Part shown: piece by piece, positions 41,336 through 49,587 of the stretch
Layout: every line of letters starts with the position of its first letter
How positions within the stretch are numbered: the stretch's first letter is position 1
From: Nevskia sp964451925
Lineage (GTDB): Bacteria; Pseudomonadota; Gammaproteobacteria; Nevskiales; Nevskiaceae
NCBI GenBank assembly: GCA_964451925.1
Contig: CAYVKA010000019.1
Coordinates: 1-64,000 of the forward strand
Length of the DNA stretch: 64,000 nucleotides
Reading direction: 5' to 3'
Translations under genes and position numbers: made by a program
Notes under the pieces: generated by a model
The model's database searches: none
What the model was told of the DNA's origin: nothing
What the model saw: only the letters and a program-made list of their open reading frames with translations

Positions 41336-43564
41336 TCAGGCCTGGCGGCTTCGGATGGCCCAACAACGGTGGGGAGGCGGTGGCCGCTTGAAATCCTCGT
41401 CCAGGGTTTGCGCGGTGATGTCCGTGATATCCAGGTCAGTGAGCGCTTCCATGTCGAGCTTGAAGCGCTTGCGGTTGGTGGAAAAATAAAGCACGCCCTG
41501 TGGTGTCAGCAGGCGCGCTGCGTTGCGGATCATTTCCACGTGGTCGCGCTGGACATCCAGCGTGCCGTCCATGCGTTTGGAGTTGGAGAAGGTCGGTGGA
41601 TCGCACAGGATCAGGTCGAAGCGTGGCCTGGACTGGCTCTCCGCCTGCTCCTTGAGCCAGGCCAGGCAGTCGGCCTGGATCAGCGTGTGCCTGGCTGCCG
41701 GTTCGTGCCGCGGGCGCCGCTGCTGCCAGACATCATCGGGCTGGCGCCGTGTTTTCAGGGTGGCGTCGATGCCGTTGAGCGCCAGGTTGCGCTGGCCCCA
41801 TTCGAGGTAGTTGGCCGACAGGTCCACCGAGACGGTGCCGCTGGCGCCGCCGCGTGCCGCGTGCGCCGTGGCGGTGGCGGTGTAGCAGAACAGGTTGAGG
41901 AAGCGCTTCCCGGCGGCTTCCGTCTGGATGCGGCGGCGCAAGGGGCGGTGATCAAGGAACAGGCCGGTGTCGAGGTAGTCGTCGAGGTTGATCCACAGGC
42001 GGCAGCCGTGCTCTTCCACCTGCTGGAAGTTCTGCTGCTCGCTTTGCCTGGCGTACTGGTCAGCACCTTTCTGCTGCTGGCGGATCTTGAAATGTATGGC
42101 CGATGTGGGGACGGCGAGTTCCTGCTGGATCACCGCCAGGGCTTCGCGCAGGCGCCGCTCGGCGCGCACCGGGTCGATGGTCTTGGGCGCGGCGTATTCC
42201 TGGGCGTGGATCTGCAGCGAGGCGGTGGGATAGAGGTCCACGGCCAGCGCGTAATCCGGCAGGTCGGCGTCATAGACGCGGTAGCAGGAAACGCCGCTGC
42301 GCTTGGCCCATTTGCCCAGGTGTTTGAGATTCTTGCGCAGGCGGTTGGCGAAGTCCTCGGCGCCGCCGCCCGCAGCGGGCGCGGCGGATTCGGCGGGTGC
42401 CGGAACCGCCACATCGAACAGTAGCAATTTGCACGGCAGATCGCCGTTGTAGAAGGAATACATTTTTTCCGCGCGCAGGCCCAGGCGCGGCCCGAGGTCG
42501 GGGCGGCCGGTGAAGATGGCGGCGCGCCAGCCGCCGAAGTGCTGCTTGAGGGTGACGCCGAGCAGGCTGTAGAGCTTGATCAACTCCGCCTCGCTGCCGA
42601 GACGTTCGCCGTAGGGTGGATTGGTCACGACCAAACCTGAAACCTCACCCAAGGGCCGCGCGGTGGAGATGTCGGCCTGGACCCATTGGATCTGCTCCCC
42701 AAGCCCGGCTTGTTCGGCGTTGCGCCGTGCCGATCGTAGGGTGGCGCCGTCGATGTCCTGGCCAAGCAACGGCGGCAGGTGCGGCAGGCCGGCGGTTTTG
42801 CGTTCGCGTGCTTCCTCGATCAGGGCCTGCCAGCTTGGGGAGTCGAAATTTCTCAGCGCCTGAAAACCATAGCGCTCACGGGCCAGGCCTGGTGCGACAT
42901 CCCCGGCGATATATGCGCCTTCAATGACCAGGGTTCCCGAGCCGCACAACGGATCCACCAAGGCGCCGCCTTTGGCGGCAATTTGCGGCCAATCCGATCG
43001 CAGCAGAATAGCTGCCGCCAGGGTTTCCTTAAGCGGTGCCGAGCCGCCGTGGGCCCGATATCCACGCCGGTGCAGGCTGCCGCCCGATAGATCCAGGCTT
43101 AGTGAGATATTTGCACCATTAAGGTGCAAATGCACCGGAATGTCCGGATTGGACGCATCCACATCCGGCCGCCGGCCGTGATCGTCGCGAAATCGGTCAG
43201 CGATGGCGTCTTTGACCTTGAGCGCGGCGAAATGGGTATGGGTCAGGGTGGCAGAACGTCCGGCAACCTCGACAGCAAAACTGCGATTGGCGGAGAACCA
43301 GCCAGGCCAGTCGATCTGGCGCGCTGCGTTGTACAGCTGTTCCGCATCCACCGCTTCGAACTGGGTGAGGGGCAGCAGCACACGGCTGGCCAGGCGTGAC
43401 CACAGGCAGATGCGATAGGCCACCGGCCAAGTGGCCGTGCAGGCCACCCCGCCATTCTGCTCACGGGCTTCGGTTGCACCCAGGGACGATGCTTCCTGGA
43501 CTAGCAGGGGCTCAAGGCCGCGTGCACAACTCAGGAACAGGGGGATGAATTCGGTCGTTGCCAT
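41336..43564 (-). CDS. rlmL: Bifunctional 23S rRNA methyltransferase RlmKL
   Basis: RlmKL (RlmL/YcbY) makes m2G2445 and m7G2069 in 23S rRNA. The 742-residue protein has an N-terminal THUMP RNA-binding domain and the RlmL methyltransferase with motif IV TNPPYGERLG. After an Ala-rich linker comes the RlmK methyltransferase (FLNLFCYTATATAHAARGGA for SAM; LILCDPPTFSNSKRMDGTLD). It is slightly longer than E. coli RlmKL (702). The start ATG (43564) gives the typical opening FIPLFLSCARGLEPLL. The gene is convergent with dcd and divergent from the YjbF-like gene, with 219 bases between starts. Confidence 0.95.
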   Translation of the reverse strand: MATTEFIPLFLSCARGLEPLLVQEASSLGATEAREQNGGVACTATWPVAYRICLWSRLASRVLLPLTQFEAVDAEQLYNAARQIDWPGWFSANRSFAVEVAGRSATLTHTHFAALKVKDAIADRFRDDHGRRPDVDASNPDIPVHLHLNGANISLSLDLSGGSLHRRGYRAHGGSAPLKETLAAAILLRSDWPQIAAKGGALVDPLCGSGTLVIEGAYIAGDVAPGLARERYGFQALRNFDSPSWQALIEEARERKTAGLPHLPPLLGQDIDGATLRSARRNAEQAGLGEQIQWVQADISTARPLGEVSGLVVTNPPYGERLGSEAELIKLYSLLGVTLKQHFGGWRAAIFTGRPDLGPRLGLRAEKMYSFYNGDLPCKLLLFDVAVPAPAESAAPAAGGGAEDFANRLRKNLKHLGKWAKRSGVSCYRVYDADLPDYALAVDLYPTASLQIHAQEYAAPKTIDPVRAERRLREALAVIQQELAVPTSAIHFKIRQQQKGADQYARQSEQQNFQQVEEHGCRLWINLDDYLDTGLFLDHRPLRRRIQTEAAGKRFLNLFCYTATATAHAARGGASGTVSVDLSANYLEWGQRNLALNGIDATLKTRRQPDDVWQQRRPRHEPAARHTLIQADCLAWLKEQAESQSRPRFDLILCDPPTFSNSKRMDGTLDVQRDHVEMIRNAARLLTPQGVLYFSTNRKRFKLDMEALTDLDITDITAQTLDEDFKRPPPPHRCWAIRSRQA

Positions 43565-43783
43565 GGGAAATCGTCAGAGTGCCTGTCGGGAGCGGCAGCA
43601 GCTGCTGCGACTTCTTGTTGTCGAAGGCGAAGAAGGGCCCGATGCACTTTACAAGCTTCGGTCTCTTGCGAAAGACAAGCCGCCACCGGCCCGCCATTTT
43701 CGTGACATCATAAAGGTATGCAGGCGGATGCGCCCGTGGCTTGCGCCCTTCGGGGCATGGAATTGTCAGGAGATGGGGGTCAA

Positions 43784-44464
43784 ATGCTGAGTCGCAGGCA
43801 GGTATTGGGGGGCTTTCTGGCGTCTGGGGTTGCCGGATGCGCGTCGAATCCGAATTCGACCGTCAGTTTGTTTTCCAAGACCGTCACCAGCAAAGGGCAT
43901 TTGCCAGATGAATATCCCCTGAGTGCCGCGCAGATCCATGATATTCCCTATGCCACGATGGGCGTCCGTATCGCGAGCAACCCGCGGGCTGTGATCGTGC
44001 TGGCCACCGCGGAGGGGCATACCCTGCAGTGGGTCTCGGCTGATCACGTAATATTTGTGACACGTGATGGCTGGCTGCTGCGTACCCAGGGCATGCAGCG
44101 GGATTTGGCCGCCACGCGCTGGTTGCCGGACCCCGACCAGAATCCTCTGCGCAGCTTTGTGCAAACCGGAGTGGTGCCTTCCCCCGGCGTGTTCCGGGAA
44201 ATCGACCTGGGCCATGCCAATGAACAAGGCATTGCCATTGAGTCGCGCTTCGAGGCCGGCAATGACGAAACGATCGTCATCCAGGGACGAACCCGCCAGA
44301 CCCGGCGGATCAACGAAATCGCCACCATGCACGCCTGGCGCTGGAAAACCCGCAACAGCTTCTGGCTTGATCCGCAGACCGGTCAGGTATGGCGCTCAGT
44401 GCAGCAATACTGCCCTGAAATCCCGCCGATCCAGTTCGAAGTGCTCAAGCCCGCGGCGATTTAG
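43784..44464 (+). CDS. YjbF/GfcB-family lipoprotein (capsule/exopolysaccharide export)
   Basis: The 226-residue product has the YjbF/GfcB pattern: IPYATMGVRI near the start of the mature part, then WVSADHVIFVTRDGWLLRTQGM, and a WRWKTRNSFWLDPQTGQVW end region. GfcB and YjbF are outer-membrane lipoproteins of the group-4 capsule (gfc) and yjbEFGH operons; their exact role is not known. The signal peptide ends in a lipobox (GVAGC) and begins with LSRRQVLGGFLA, which has the Arg-Arg of a Tat signal. The ATG at 43784 follows AGGAG/GGGGG; in-frame ATGs at 43757 and 43718 are possible. A strong terminator follows, then an IS element that separates it from the YjbH gene. Confidence 0.85.
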   Translation: MLSRRQVLGGFLASGVAGCASNPNSTVSLFSKTVTSKGHLPDEYPLSAAQIHDIPYATMGVRIASNPRAVIVLATAEGHTLQWVSADHVIFVTRDGWLLRTQGMQRDLAATRWLPDPDQNPLRSFVQTGVVPSPGVFREIDLGHANEQGIAIESRFEAGNDETIVIQGRTRQTRRINEIATMHAWRWKTRNSFWLDPQTGQVWRSVQQYCPEIPPIQFEVLKPAAI

Positions 44465-44479
44465 ACCGCAAGACCCAAC

Positions 44480-44508
44480 AAAAAAGGCCGCCACTAGGCG
44501 GCCTTTTT
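44480..44508. terminator. Rho-independent terminator after the YjbF-like gene
   Basis: GGCCGCC (44486-44492) and GGCGGCC (44497-44503) form a 7-bp stem around ACTA, followed by TTTTT and preceded by six A. It works in both directions on paper. It lies 15 bases after the stop codon and 8 bases before the left end of the IS. Confidence 0.9.
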
Positions 44509-44516
44509 CGGACTGC

Positions 44517-44543
44517 TGACCCGTCCTGCCCTGGGTTGACACC
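44517..44543 (+). repeat. Left terminal inverted repeat of the IS
   Basis: It reads TGACCCGTCCT then GCCCTGGGTTGACACC. It matches the right end except for one inserted base at position 12 and one G fewer in the right-end GGG run. Confidence 0.9.
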
Positions 44544-44568
44544 TTTTCCACCGAGAAAAGGCGAGTCA

Positions 44569-44967
44569 ATGACGACGGGCATCAAGCGGACGCAACGGGA
44601 CTACACGCTAGCTTTTAAGCTGGCGGTGATCGAGCAGGTCGAAAAAGGCCAGCTGAGCTACAAACAGGCGCAGGAGCGGTATGGCATTCAGGGGCGGTCG
44701 ACCGTACTGGTGTGGCTGCGCAAGCACGGGCGCCAAAGCTGGGGGATTGGGGCAATATCTCGATCCATGCCCTCGACCAAACCCTCAAGTGACAGTGCGC
44801 TGACCCCAGAGCAGCAGATCAAAGCTCTGGAGGTCCAACTGCAGCAAGCCCGGGAGAAAGCCCAGCTGTTCGAGGCGATGCTGGATGTCCTGAAGAAGGA
44901 CTATGGGGTGCGCGTGGTAAAAAAGCCTTTGGGCAAGTCCTCTCGCAAAAGCTCGTCGAAGGCTTGA
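44569..44967 (+). CDS. IS3-family transposase OrfA
   Basis: The 132-residue protein has an N-terminal helix-turn-helix (KRTQRDYTLAFKLAVIEQV, then SYKQAQERYGIQGRSTVLVW) that binds the IS ends. A coiled-coil near the C-terminus (PEQQIKALEVQLQQAREKAQLF) is typical of IS3-family OrfA. The ATG at 44569 follows AAGGCGAG; an upstream ATG-less extension is unlikely. Its last codons overlap the start of orfB, and ribosomes shifting at AAAAAAG (44919-44925) would continue into orfB to make the OrfAB transposase. Confidence 0.92.
   Translation: MTTGIKRTQRDYTLAFKLAVIEQVEKGQLSYKQAQERYGIQGRSTVLVWLRKHGRQSWGIGAISRSMPSTKPSSDSALTPEQQIKALEVQLQQAREKAQLFEAMLDVLKKDYGVRVVKKPLGKSSRKSSSKA
44919..44925 (+). promoter_or_regulatory. 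Programmed -1 frameshift site of the IS
   Basis: The heptamer A-AAA-AAG is in the correct orfA phase (codons AAA at 44920 and AAG at 44923). After a one-base slip back, the frame reads AFGQVLSQKLVEGLSVSRA without a stop and joins orfB. This is the standard way IS3 elements make the fused transposase. Confidence 0.85.
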
Positions 44968-45815
44968 GCGTGAGCAGGGCTTGCCGCTACATCGGCATCA
45001 GTCGCCAGGCGTACTACAAAGGCCAGCAAAGCCAGCAGGAGCGGACCGAACAGACCAGCCAGGTGCTGGATCTGGTGCGCGCCCGGCGGTTGCGCCAGCC
45101 GCGCCTGGGAACGCGCAAACTGCACCATCTGCTGAGCCCGGTTTTGCAAGCGGCTGGCATCAAACTGGGGCGGGATGCCCTGTTTGACCGGCTGCGTGAA
45201 GCCCAGCTGTTGGTGCCGCCGCGCCGGGCCTACCACAAGACCACGAACAGCCATCACCACTTCCGCCGGCATTCCAACCTGCTCAAAGCCGGGGAAGGCC
45301 AAGTCACCGCCAAGGCCTGCGAGCAGGTCTGGGTGGCCGACATCACCTATCTGCCCACGGCAGGTGCCTGTGTCTATTTGAGCCTGGTCACCGACGCCTA
45401 CTCGCGCAAGATCGTCGGCTGGCATGTCCACGACAGCCTGCACGCCGAATCGGTCAGCCAGGCGCTACGGATGGCCCTGAAGGGGCGCCAAACCTGCCAA
45501 GTCCTGGTCCATCACTCCGATCACGGGATTCAATACTGCGCTGAGGATTACCAGAGCCTCCACCGTCGCCACGGCCTGACCTGCTCGATGACCGATGGCT
45601 ACGACTGCTACCAGAATGCCCTGGCCGAGCGGGTCAACGGCATCCTGAAAACCGAGCTTTTGCTGCAACGCCCCGCCGATCTGGTCCAGGCCACCCGGAT
45701 GGTGCGGGAATCCGTGGCCATCTACAACAGCGAGCGTCCTCATCTATCCTTGAATATGAAGACGCCCGATGCGGTGCATCGGGCGTCCTTGGTACAGCTT
45801 TCACCCACCCAATAG
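44964..45815 (+). CDS. IS3-family transposase OrfB (DDE integrase)
   Basis: The 283-residue frame encodes the catalytic part of the transposase. The acidic triad is complete: Asp in WVADITYLP, Asp in VHHSDHGIQY and Glu in ALAERVNGILKTE. An HTH_21-like region (RQPRLGTRKLHHLLSPVL) precedes it. It begins with TTG overlapping the orfA stop, but most functional product is expected as the OrfAB fusion from frameshifting. The stop codon runs into the right inverted repeat. Confidence 0.93.
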   Translation: MSVSRACRYIGISRQAYYKGQQSQQERTEQTSQVLDLVRARRLRQPRLGTRKLHHLLSPVLQAAGIKLGRDALFDRLREAQLLVPPRRAYHKTTNSHHHFRRHSNLLKAGEGQVTAKACEQVWVADITYLPTAGACVYLSLVTDAYSRKIVGWHVHDSLHAESVSQALRMALKGRQTCQVLVHHSDHGIQYCAEDYQSLHRRHGLTCSMTDGYDCYQNALAERVNGILKTELLLQRPADLVQATRMVRESVAIYNSERPHLSLNMKTPDAVHRASLVQLSPTQ

Positions 45816-45841
45816 GTGTCAACCAGGGCTAGGACGGGTCA
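45815..45841 (-). repeat. Right terminal inverted repeat of the IS
   Basis: On the minus strand it reads TGACCCGTCCT then AGCCCTGGTTGACACC. It overlaps the orfB stop codon and ends ten bases before the stop of the GfcA-like gene. Confidence 0.9.
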
Positions 45842-45850
45842 CACTCAAAG

Positions 45851-46093
45851 TTACTTGGTGGTGCTGGTCGAGGTGGAAGTCGCGGTGCTGGTGTTGCTGG
45901 CCGAACCGGCCACAACCGCGCCGAGGACCGCCGCGCCGCCCACGCCAACTGCGACAATGGTCGCAACGGACCCGCTGGCAATGCTGGAGCCGGCGGTGCT
46001 AGAGCCGGCTGCCACACCGGTGTCTTCGGCAAAAATGGTCGGCGTGCTAAGAGCCAGGGTGGCCAGTGCGACTGCTTTAAGAACCGTATTCAT
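45851..46093 (-). CDS. GfcA/YjbE-like small Ser/Thr-rich protein
   Basis: The 80-residue product has a signal peptide (MNTVLKAVALATLALSTPTIFA) and a Gly/Ser/Ala segment. A hydrophobic Val/Gly/Ala helix (ATIVAVGVGGAAVLGAVVAGSA) and a low-complexity tail ending STATSTSTSTTK follow. This closely resembles in layout E. coli GfcA and YjbE, the first gene products of the gfc and yjb polysaccharide operons, whose role is unknown. GGAGAGG lies six bases before the ATG, supporting real translation. Here the gene faces away from yjbH and toward the IS, unlike the same-strand order in E. coli. It is short and of low complexity, so homology cannot be proved by eye. Confidence 0.75.
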   Translation of the reverse strand: MNTVLKAVALATLALSTPTIFAEDTGVAAGSSTAGSSIASGSVATIVAVGVGGAAVLGAVVAGSASNTSTATSTSTSTTK

Positions 46094-46512
46094 AACGCCT
46101 CTCCATTATTCCTGAACGATAGCTAAGTCGTGAAGGGCTCCGCCCTTACCGATAGAGTATACCTGATGTGCAGTTCTGCCAACACCCGGTGGCCTTGTCG
46201 CCACATGGATTCGAGAGCAAATATCTGGCCAAGTTTGCCAACTGCATCACACTGGAAGGTGGCCTGGGGCCACGCGTTGGGCGGGCTGAAAAAAGTTCTG
46301 ACAATTAAAGTCTTATGCCCAGGGCTGGGCTGAGGATTTTTTCCGGCTGACATGACAGAATAGCCTTAGCTAGAACCGCACCACGCCTGTCGGCTGTCGC
46401 AGTCTGGGTAAGGCGTTCAGGTTTTTTTGCACGGACCAATGCGGCAGGCCCAGGAACTCGACCGCTGCAAATCCAACCCCAACGGGGGCGGATTACTTGC
46501 CCGGCCAACAAC
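46094..46512. promoter_or_regulatory. 419-base divergent control region between gfcA-like and yjbH-like genes
   Basis: No convincing gene lies here. For the minus-strand gfcA-like gene, TATACT (minus strand, 46156-46161) and TTGGCA (46177-46182) resemble -10 and -35 with a short 15-base spacer. A 6-bp hairpin AAGGGC/GCCCTT (46133-46147) falls in its leader. For yjbH no clear promoter is recognised. The region is moderately AT-rich with several T-runs. It must carry both promoters unless the yjbH gene is read from the IS. Confidence 0.4.
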
Positions 46513-48846
46513 TTGATCGCAAGAGACCAGAAATTGCGGGGTTTACTTTTGAGTTTTCGTTCTGGATCGCCATTCGCTGCCCGCGGTCAGGTGCTGCTTG
46601 CTCTTGTGCTGTTTGCTGCAGCGGGTGAGGCTGGCGCTGCCAATTTCGATAACCTGTTTGCCGGCGCGAATGATTTCGGCAATGCGGGCCTTTTGCAGAC
46701 GCCGACCGCCCGCATGCGTCCGGAAGGGGATTTCGGCCTCGGTGTTTCCACTGTCAGGCCCTATAACCAGCTTTACTTCTTCGTACAGCCATTGCCCTGG
46801 CTGGAAACAACCGTTCGCTATGTAGACGTCACCAACCGCTTCTACAGCAGCGATCCAAGTTTCAGCGGAGGACAGCACTACAAGCACCGTGGTGTGGACG
46901 CCAAAATTCGCCTCCTCGACGAGGGAAGGCTTTGGCCCTCCATCGCATTGGGTGTGCAAGACGTGGGTGGCACGGGCTTGTTTTCGAGCGAATACCTGGT
47001 CAGCAGCTATCACTACTACGATTTCGACTTCTCATTTGGCCTGGGTTGGGGGCGACTGGGCGCGCGCGGTGGAATCCGCAATCCGCTAGCCCTGATTTCC
47101 AGCCATTTCGATCAGGAGCGATTCACGGCGAATACAGCGGGAGCGCTCAATAGCAGCCGCCTGTTCTCCGGTCACGATATCGGGCCGTTCGGTGGCGCGG
47201 AGTGGAACACGCCGGTCAGGGGGCTTGCGCTGCGGCTTGAGTACGATGGAAACGACTACCACCATGAGCCCCTAGATGACAACCAGAAGGTGAATTCGCC
47301 CCTCAACATCGGGTTGGCGTACAGGGGACTTTCCGGAGTGGATCTCGGTGTGGGCTATGAGCGCGGCAACGTTGTGATGGGGCGCATCGCAATCTACACC
47401 AACTTCCAAACTCTTCGTGGCGTGGCCAAGACTGCGGATCCTGCTCCGACTCCGGTTGCGCAGCCTGCGGCTTCAGCTGCGCTAGAAACAGATCGCACCT
47501 CCTCTACACCAGAAACTCTGGGCGTCAATGCGGTTGCCGCCCCTTCGCCCAATGCGCCTCTGCTATCCGATGCAGCGGCCTTGCATGCAGTTCAAGCTGG
47601 TGGGGCCAAGAGCGGGGAGGTATCCAGCGAGGAACAACACGAATTTGTGCTCAAGCTCCGGGCGGCGCTCAAACAACAGGGCTTTGAACTGGTGGCGCTG
47701 GACTATGATGGCTTCGTGAAGGACGTGCGGGTGTGGCTTAGTCAAGACAGGTACAGGAATCCTGCAAAAGCAGTCGGTCGCACCGCGCGTGCGCTCGCGG
47801 ATACGGCGCCAAGCGAGATTTCCAAGTTCACGCTCGTATTTGTCGATCAGGGGATGGAAAACTATCGGGCCGAGGTCTATCGCCAGGACTTCGAGAAGGC
47901 CGCGCACGACAATGATCCCGACGGTGCTTTGGCGTCGGTGGTTTTGAAAGGGCCGGGGGACGGCTTCGCCTCGGCCCAGTACTTTGACGGCACGAGATTC
48001 CCGAAGTTTTCCTGGGATACAGGGCCTGCGGTGCGCCAGAGCGTGGGCGGGCCCGATACCTTCTATGCGGGCCAGTTGTACTGGAAGCTGGGTGGAGCCG
48101 TCGCGGTTACCGACCATCTCAATTTCACCGGCGTGGCCGGGTTCAACATTATCAACAACTTCGATCAGATCAAGTTGCAGTCAAACAGCGTCTTGCCGCA
48201 TGTGCGCAGCGATATCGTCAAGTATCTGCAGCAGGGCTCGGATGGGCTGATCAACCTGGAGTCGGACTACACCTGGTCTCCATTTCCGGATTGGTATCAT
48301 AGGCTCTCACTGGGCATTTTCGAAGAAATGTATGGCGGCGTGGCGACTGAATTGCTCTATCGCCCGTACGGGCGCAGCTGGGCCATGGCCTTCGACATCA
48401 ACCGCGTGAAGCAGCGCGGCTACGACGAGACATTCGATTTCCTACCCTATATTGTGACCACCGGGCACGTGGCGTTGTACTACAAGCCCGGCTATTACAA
48501 TCTGCTATTCAAGCTTAGTGCAGGCCAGTATCTGGCTCGCGATCGCGGCGGTACGGTGGATATTTCGCGGGAATTCGACAGCGGCGTGCGCGTCGGAATT
48601 TTTGCCACCAAAACCAATGTTTCGTCGGCCCAGTTCGGCGAGGGTTCGTTCGACAAGGGCTTGTATATCTCGGTGCCCCTTGACCTGTTCTTTGCCCAAT
48701 CCTCGCGGCGAGAGGCAGGCTTTACGTTCAGGCCGCTTACGCGCGACGGTGGGCAGATGGTTTACGATGGACCGGAGTTGTACTTCACGGTGAAGGACGG
48801 TCAGCCTGACGACTTCGCCCGAGGTGCTTCGGATTTGCTCAAATAG
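46513..48846 (+). CDS. YjbH/GfcD-family outer-membrane protein
   Basis: YjbH/GfcD proteins are large predicted outer-membrane beta-barrel proteins of capsule and exopolysaccharide loci. The 777-residue product shows the family opening (ANFDNLFAGANDFGNAGLLQTPTARM, abridged here to its key GLLQTPTARM), then GLGWGRLGARGGIRNP and FGGAEWNTPVRGLALRLEYDGNDY. A Pro/Ala-rich linker (about residues 305-360) and a second barrel-like half rich in aromatic strands follow, with DRGGTVDISREFDSGVRVGI and a C-terminal TFRPLTRDGGQMVYDGPELY. The start is unclear: TTG at 46513 is the first, and the signal-like stretch QVLLALVLFAAAGEAGA begins some 25 residues in. It lies downstream of the IS and upstream of the Wza/Wzc genes. 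Confidence 0.87.
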   Translation: MIARDQKLRGLLLSFRSGSPFAARGQVLLALVLFAAAGEAGAANFDNLFAGANDFGNAGLLQTPTARMRPEGDFGLGVSTVRPYNQLYFFVQPLPWLETTVRYVDVTNRFYSSDPSFSGGQHYKHRGVDAKIRLLDEGRLWPSIALGVQDVGGTGLFSSEYLVSSYHYYDFDFSFGLGWGRLGARGGIRNPLALISSHFDQERFTANTAGALNSSRLFSGHDIGPFGGAEWNTPVRGLALRLEYDGNDYHHEPLDDNQKVNSPLNIGLAYRGLSGVDLGVGYERGNVVMGRIAIYTNFQTLRGVAKTADPAPTPVAQPAASAALETDRTSSTPETLGVNAVAAPSPNAPLLSDAAALHAVQAGGAKSGEVSSEEQHEFVLKLRAALKQQGFELVALDYDGFVKDVRVWLSQDRYRNPAKAVGRTARALADTAPSEISKFTLVFVDQGMENYRAEVYRQDFEKAAHDNDPDGALASVVLKGPGDGFASAQYFDGTRFPKFSWDTGPAVRQSVGGPDTFYAGQLYWKLGGAVAVTDHLNFTGVAGFNIINNFDQIKLQSNSVLPHVRSDIVKYLQQGSDGLINLESDYTWSPFPDWYHRLSLGIFEEMYGGVATELLYRPYGRSWAMAFDINRVKQRGYDETFDFLPYIVTTGHVALYYKPGYYNLLFKLSAGQYLARDRGGTVDISREFDSGVRVGIFATKTNVSSAQFGEGSFDKGLYISVPLDLFFAQSSRREAGFTFRPLTRDGGQMVYDGPELYFTVKDGQPDDFARGASDLLK

Positions 48847-48886
48847 GAGTGCGGCAGCCAACGGGGGTGGAAGTAAGCCCCTAAAT

Positions 48887-49318
48887 TTAAATGCGCTTAA
48901 TCCACTCCGCCGTACAGCGTTCAATGTCCTCGAAGGCCTGATCGAACGCAGGCTTGGGTAGTCGATAAGGGTCTGATATATCGATGTTTTGTAACCAACG
49001 GCCCAGTTTGTGCGTGCGCCCTTGGAGTTGCGGATAGCGCAAGCGAATCCATTCACTATGAGTATGATCAAGGGTGAGAATCAGATCCGCTGCGCTCAGC
49101 AGAGATTGCGATGCTTGTTGCGCGCGATGGGTAACAATGTCGAATCCATGCTCCCCCGCGACCAGTTGCGCTAAGGGATCGGCAGGGTGATTTACCAAGG
49201 CCGCGATGCCGGCGGAGCAGATCTCGACCCCGCTATTGAGGCGGTGCCGCAGCAGCGCTTCTGCCATCGGGCTTCTGCAGATGTTGCCGGTACAGATGAC
49301 CACTATTTTGTGAAACAT
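48887..49318 (-). CDS. Low-molecular-weight protein-tyrosine phosphatase (Wzb/Etp type)
   Basis: This 143-residue cytoplasmic phosphatase has the P-loop VICTGNICRSPMAEALL (CxxxxCRS) near the N-terminus and the general-acid segment ISDPYRLP with DP-Y near the C-terminus. In capsule loci such enzymes (Wzb, Etp) remove phosphates from the tyrosine tail of the Wzc/Etk kinase. The kinase gene is 1.6 kb away but the phosphatase is on the opposite strand, convergent with yjbH and divergent from wza, unlike the co-directional wza-wzb-wzc order in E. coli. This separates its expression from that of the kinase. Confidence 0.93.
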   Translation of the reverse strand: MFHKIVVICTGNICRSPMAEALLRHRLNSGVEICSAGIAALVNHPADPLAQLVAGEHGFDIVTHRAQQASQSLLSAADLILTLDHTHSEWIRLRYPQLQGRTHKLGRWLQNIDISDPYRLPKPAFDQAFEDIERCTAEWIKRI

Positions 49319-49425
49319 ATCACACTATTTTTAGCAGAATGGATTTGGTGCTTGAAATACAGGCATTATAGTTTAGTTTTTGTTGCAGACAGCTAGAAAT
49401 TAATGTGCAGTCATGATATCGAAAG

Positions 49426-49435
49426 AGAACGTTCT
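49426..49435. promoter_or_regulatory. Palindrome in the wzb-wza spacer
   Basis: AGAACGTTCT is a perfect 10-base palindrome set in an AT-rich background in the 294-base divergent spacer. It could be an operator; no regulator can be named. Confidence 0.3.
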
Positions 49436-49478
49436 GAAAGAATTTATAAGTGTCGAAATAGAATGGCGATCTATAGAT

Positions 49479-49508
49479 TTCACGGCTGTAATATTACTCA
49501 GATACAAT
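49479..49508 (+). promoter_or_regulatory. Candidate promoter for wza-wzc
   Basis: TTCACG (49479-49484) and TACAAT (49503-49508) are spaced by 18 bases. Transcription would begin near 49515 and leave a leader of about 100 bases before the wza GTG, which contains the ops-like sequences and hairpin listed separately. Confidence 0.4.
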
Positions 49509-49534
49509 AGTTGCCATTTTTGACGTTCAGGTTG

Positions 49535-49587
49535 GGCGATAGCTCGGGGGCGGTCGGCTAATTGCGCCCGCTCCCTCAGGCGCAATT
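49535..49587 (+). promoter_or_regulatory. wza leader with ops-like elements and hairpin
   Basis: GGCGATAGCTC (49535-49545) and GGCGGTCGGCT (49549-49559) each resemble the ops element GGCGGTAGCNT, which recruits RfaH to long polysaccharide operons; both differ at two or three positions. They are followed by a perfect 9-bp hairpin, AATTGCGCC/GGCGCAATT (49560-49568 and 49579-49587), ending 25 bases before the wza start. The hairpin lacks a T-run. Similarity to JUMPstart/ops leaders is suggestive only. Confidence 0.35.

Larger units (their letters stand above)
44517..45841 (+). mobile_element. Complete IS3-family insertion sequence
   Basis: The 1325-bp element is bounded by 27-base imperfect terminal inverted repeats that begin TGACCCGTCCT at both ends, with TG/CA termini as in IS3-family elements. 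Between them are orfA (helix-turn-helix) and orfB (DDE integrase) in the -1 frame, plus an A6G slippage site. Both reading frames are intact, so the element may be active. The bases next to the two ends (CTGC before the left end, CACT after the right end) do not form the 3-4 base duplication expected from a simple insertion. The IS therefore may have taken part in a rearrangement. I cannot name the exact IS without a database. Confidence 0.93.

Noticed and set aside
44507..44520. A 3-4 base target duplication flanking the IS
   Set aside because: CTGC on the left and CACT on the right do not match, and shifting the boundaries by a base or two does not create a direct repeat.
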